A program made the position numbers and the translations under genes. Positions 63,548-64,000 of a stretch of DNA of 64,000 bases are shown here, piece by piece. Source of the DNA: JAAYJR01 sp964563975 (lineage in GTDB: Bacteria > Bacteroidota > Bacteroidia > Bacteroidales > Prolixibacteraceae); the NCBI GenBank assembly GCA_964563975.1, contig CAZLZJ010000004.1:18500-82499 (forward strand). The letters are read 5' to 3'. Each line of letters opens with the position of its first letter. The stretch's first letter is position 1. The notes beneath the pieces are model-generated. The model saw nothing but the letters and a program-made list of their open reading frames with translations, did not search any database and was not told where the DNA came from.

Positions 63548-63939
63548 GTAAATCTTCAAAAAGAGATTATATTGATTACCGTTTTAACCAAGCAAAAGAA
63601 ACACTTGAAGCAGCTAAGTCGTTAGCCAAAGATAAGCATTGGAATTCAGTTATTAATCGACTTTACTATTCGTGTTTTTACGCAATTTCCGCTATGCTTT
63701 ATAAATATGATATTAATGCAAAGTCTCATTCAGGAATTAAGCACCAATTTGGACTTCACTTCGTAAAATCAGGATTAATAGAAAAATCTGCGGCTGAAAT
63801 TTATCTTGATCTTTTTGACTATAGACAAGCTGGTGATTATGCTGATTTCGTGGATTTTGATGAAGAAAAGACATTGCCTTTAATCCCCCGGACCAATAAT
63901 CTGCTAATCAAAATCGAGGAATTAATAAAAGAAAAATAA
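63544..63939 (+). CDS. HEPN-domain protein (toxin of MNT/HEPN pair)
   Basis: The 131-aa all-helical HEPN protein shows FNQAKETLEAAKSLAKDKHW, VINRLYYSCFYAISAML and a late block DLFDYRQAGDYADF. HEPN toxins are RNases using an R-x4-6-H motif; here the last block offers R followed by GDY, without the canonical His, so it is closer to the PF05168-type group. The canonical RNase motif is therefore not confirmed. It is overlapped by the upstream MNT gene by 4 bp. Confidence 0.85.
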   Translation: MSKSSKRDYIDYRFNQAKETLEAAKSLAKDKHWNSVINRLYYSCFYAISAMLYKYDINAKSHSGIKHQFGLHFVKSGLIEKSAAEIYLDLFDYRQAGDYADFVDFDEEKTLPLIPRTNNLLIKIEELIKEK

Positions 63940-64000
63940 AACCTACTAGTAGTTCGTTCATAAATAATGTTGACATTTCTACTGTTTCGACTTTTTCCTC

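Overview
The window comes from a member of the Bacteroidota, most likely an anaerobic Bacteroidales-type organism. The evidence is a SusC/SusD pair, T9SS C-terminal sorting domains on secreted proteins, Bacteroidota-type promoters (TTG, about 20 bp, TAnnTTTG), Wza/Wzc-type capsule export genes and a tmRNA whose tag reads GEYNYALAA. No tRNA, rRNA or CRISPR array was seen. The sequence contains one 100-N scaffold gap (13232-13331).

Layout. (1) 1-11.55 kb, plus strand: a surface-glycan operon with glycosyltransferases, a GNAT protein, a polysaccharide deacetylase, a small phosphoglycosyl transferase, then beta-ketoacyl synthase III - ACP - synthase III - SDR reductase - NeuD-type acyltransferase - DUF218 protein. 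A 1,858-bp ISAs1-family element with an extra HTH gene sits exactly in the stop codon of the deacetylase. (2) 11.6-19.3 kb: a secreted beta-helix protein with tandem SWM repeats and the assembly gap, then an MBOAT acyltransferase among three SGNH-type proteins, which looks like glycan O-acetylation. (3) 19.6-21.7 kb: a small membrane protein and an IS1380-family element flanked by TTAA. (4) 21.8-37.5 kb, mostly minus strand: AMP-forming ligase, NAD-synthase-like protein, AsnB, a second ACP, Wzc-type tyrosine autokinase and Wza-type exporter. A plus-strand block interrupts it: a 1,402-aa metalloprotease with four exact 453-bp repeats, an AbiEii-type toxin pair and a DUF4143 ATPase preceded by four 32-bp repeats. 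(5) 38-43.7 kb: PrmC-like methyltransferase, GDP-fucose synthesis (gmd, fcl), a WcaJ-type priming transferase and a small methyltransferase-like protein. (6) 44-48 kb: a membrane protein with 17-aa repeats, two tandem outer-membrane barrel paralogues and a secreted protein. (7) 48.2-58.7 kb: SusD/SusC, small envelope proteins, an M19 dipeptidase and a Tat-like secreted protein. (8) 58.8-64 kb: an XRE antitoxin with a frameshifted toxin gene, tmRNA, a DegT-family sugar aminotransferase, a CoiA-like protein and an MNT/HEPN toxin-antitoxin pair.

The shared theme is the cell surface: sugar nucleotide synthesis, lipid-linked priming, chain assembly, acyl or amide decoration, export, and T9SS-secreted proteins. 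Selfish or defensive genes (two IS elements, three toxin-antitoxin modules, one DUF4143 ATPase) are scattered among them. Many intergenic regions carry short tandem repeats (26, 27, 28, 32, 40, 77 and 91 bp), an unusual density for a bacterial chromosome.
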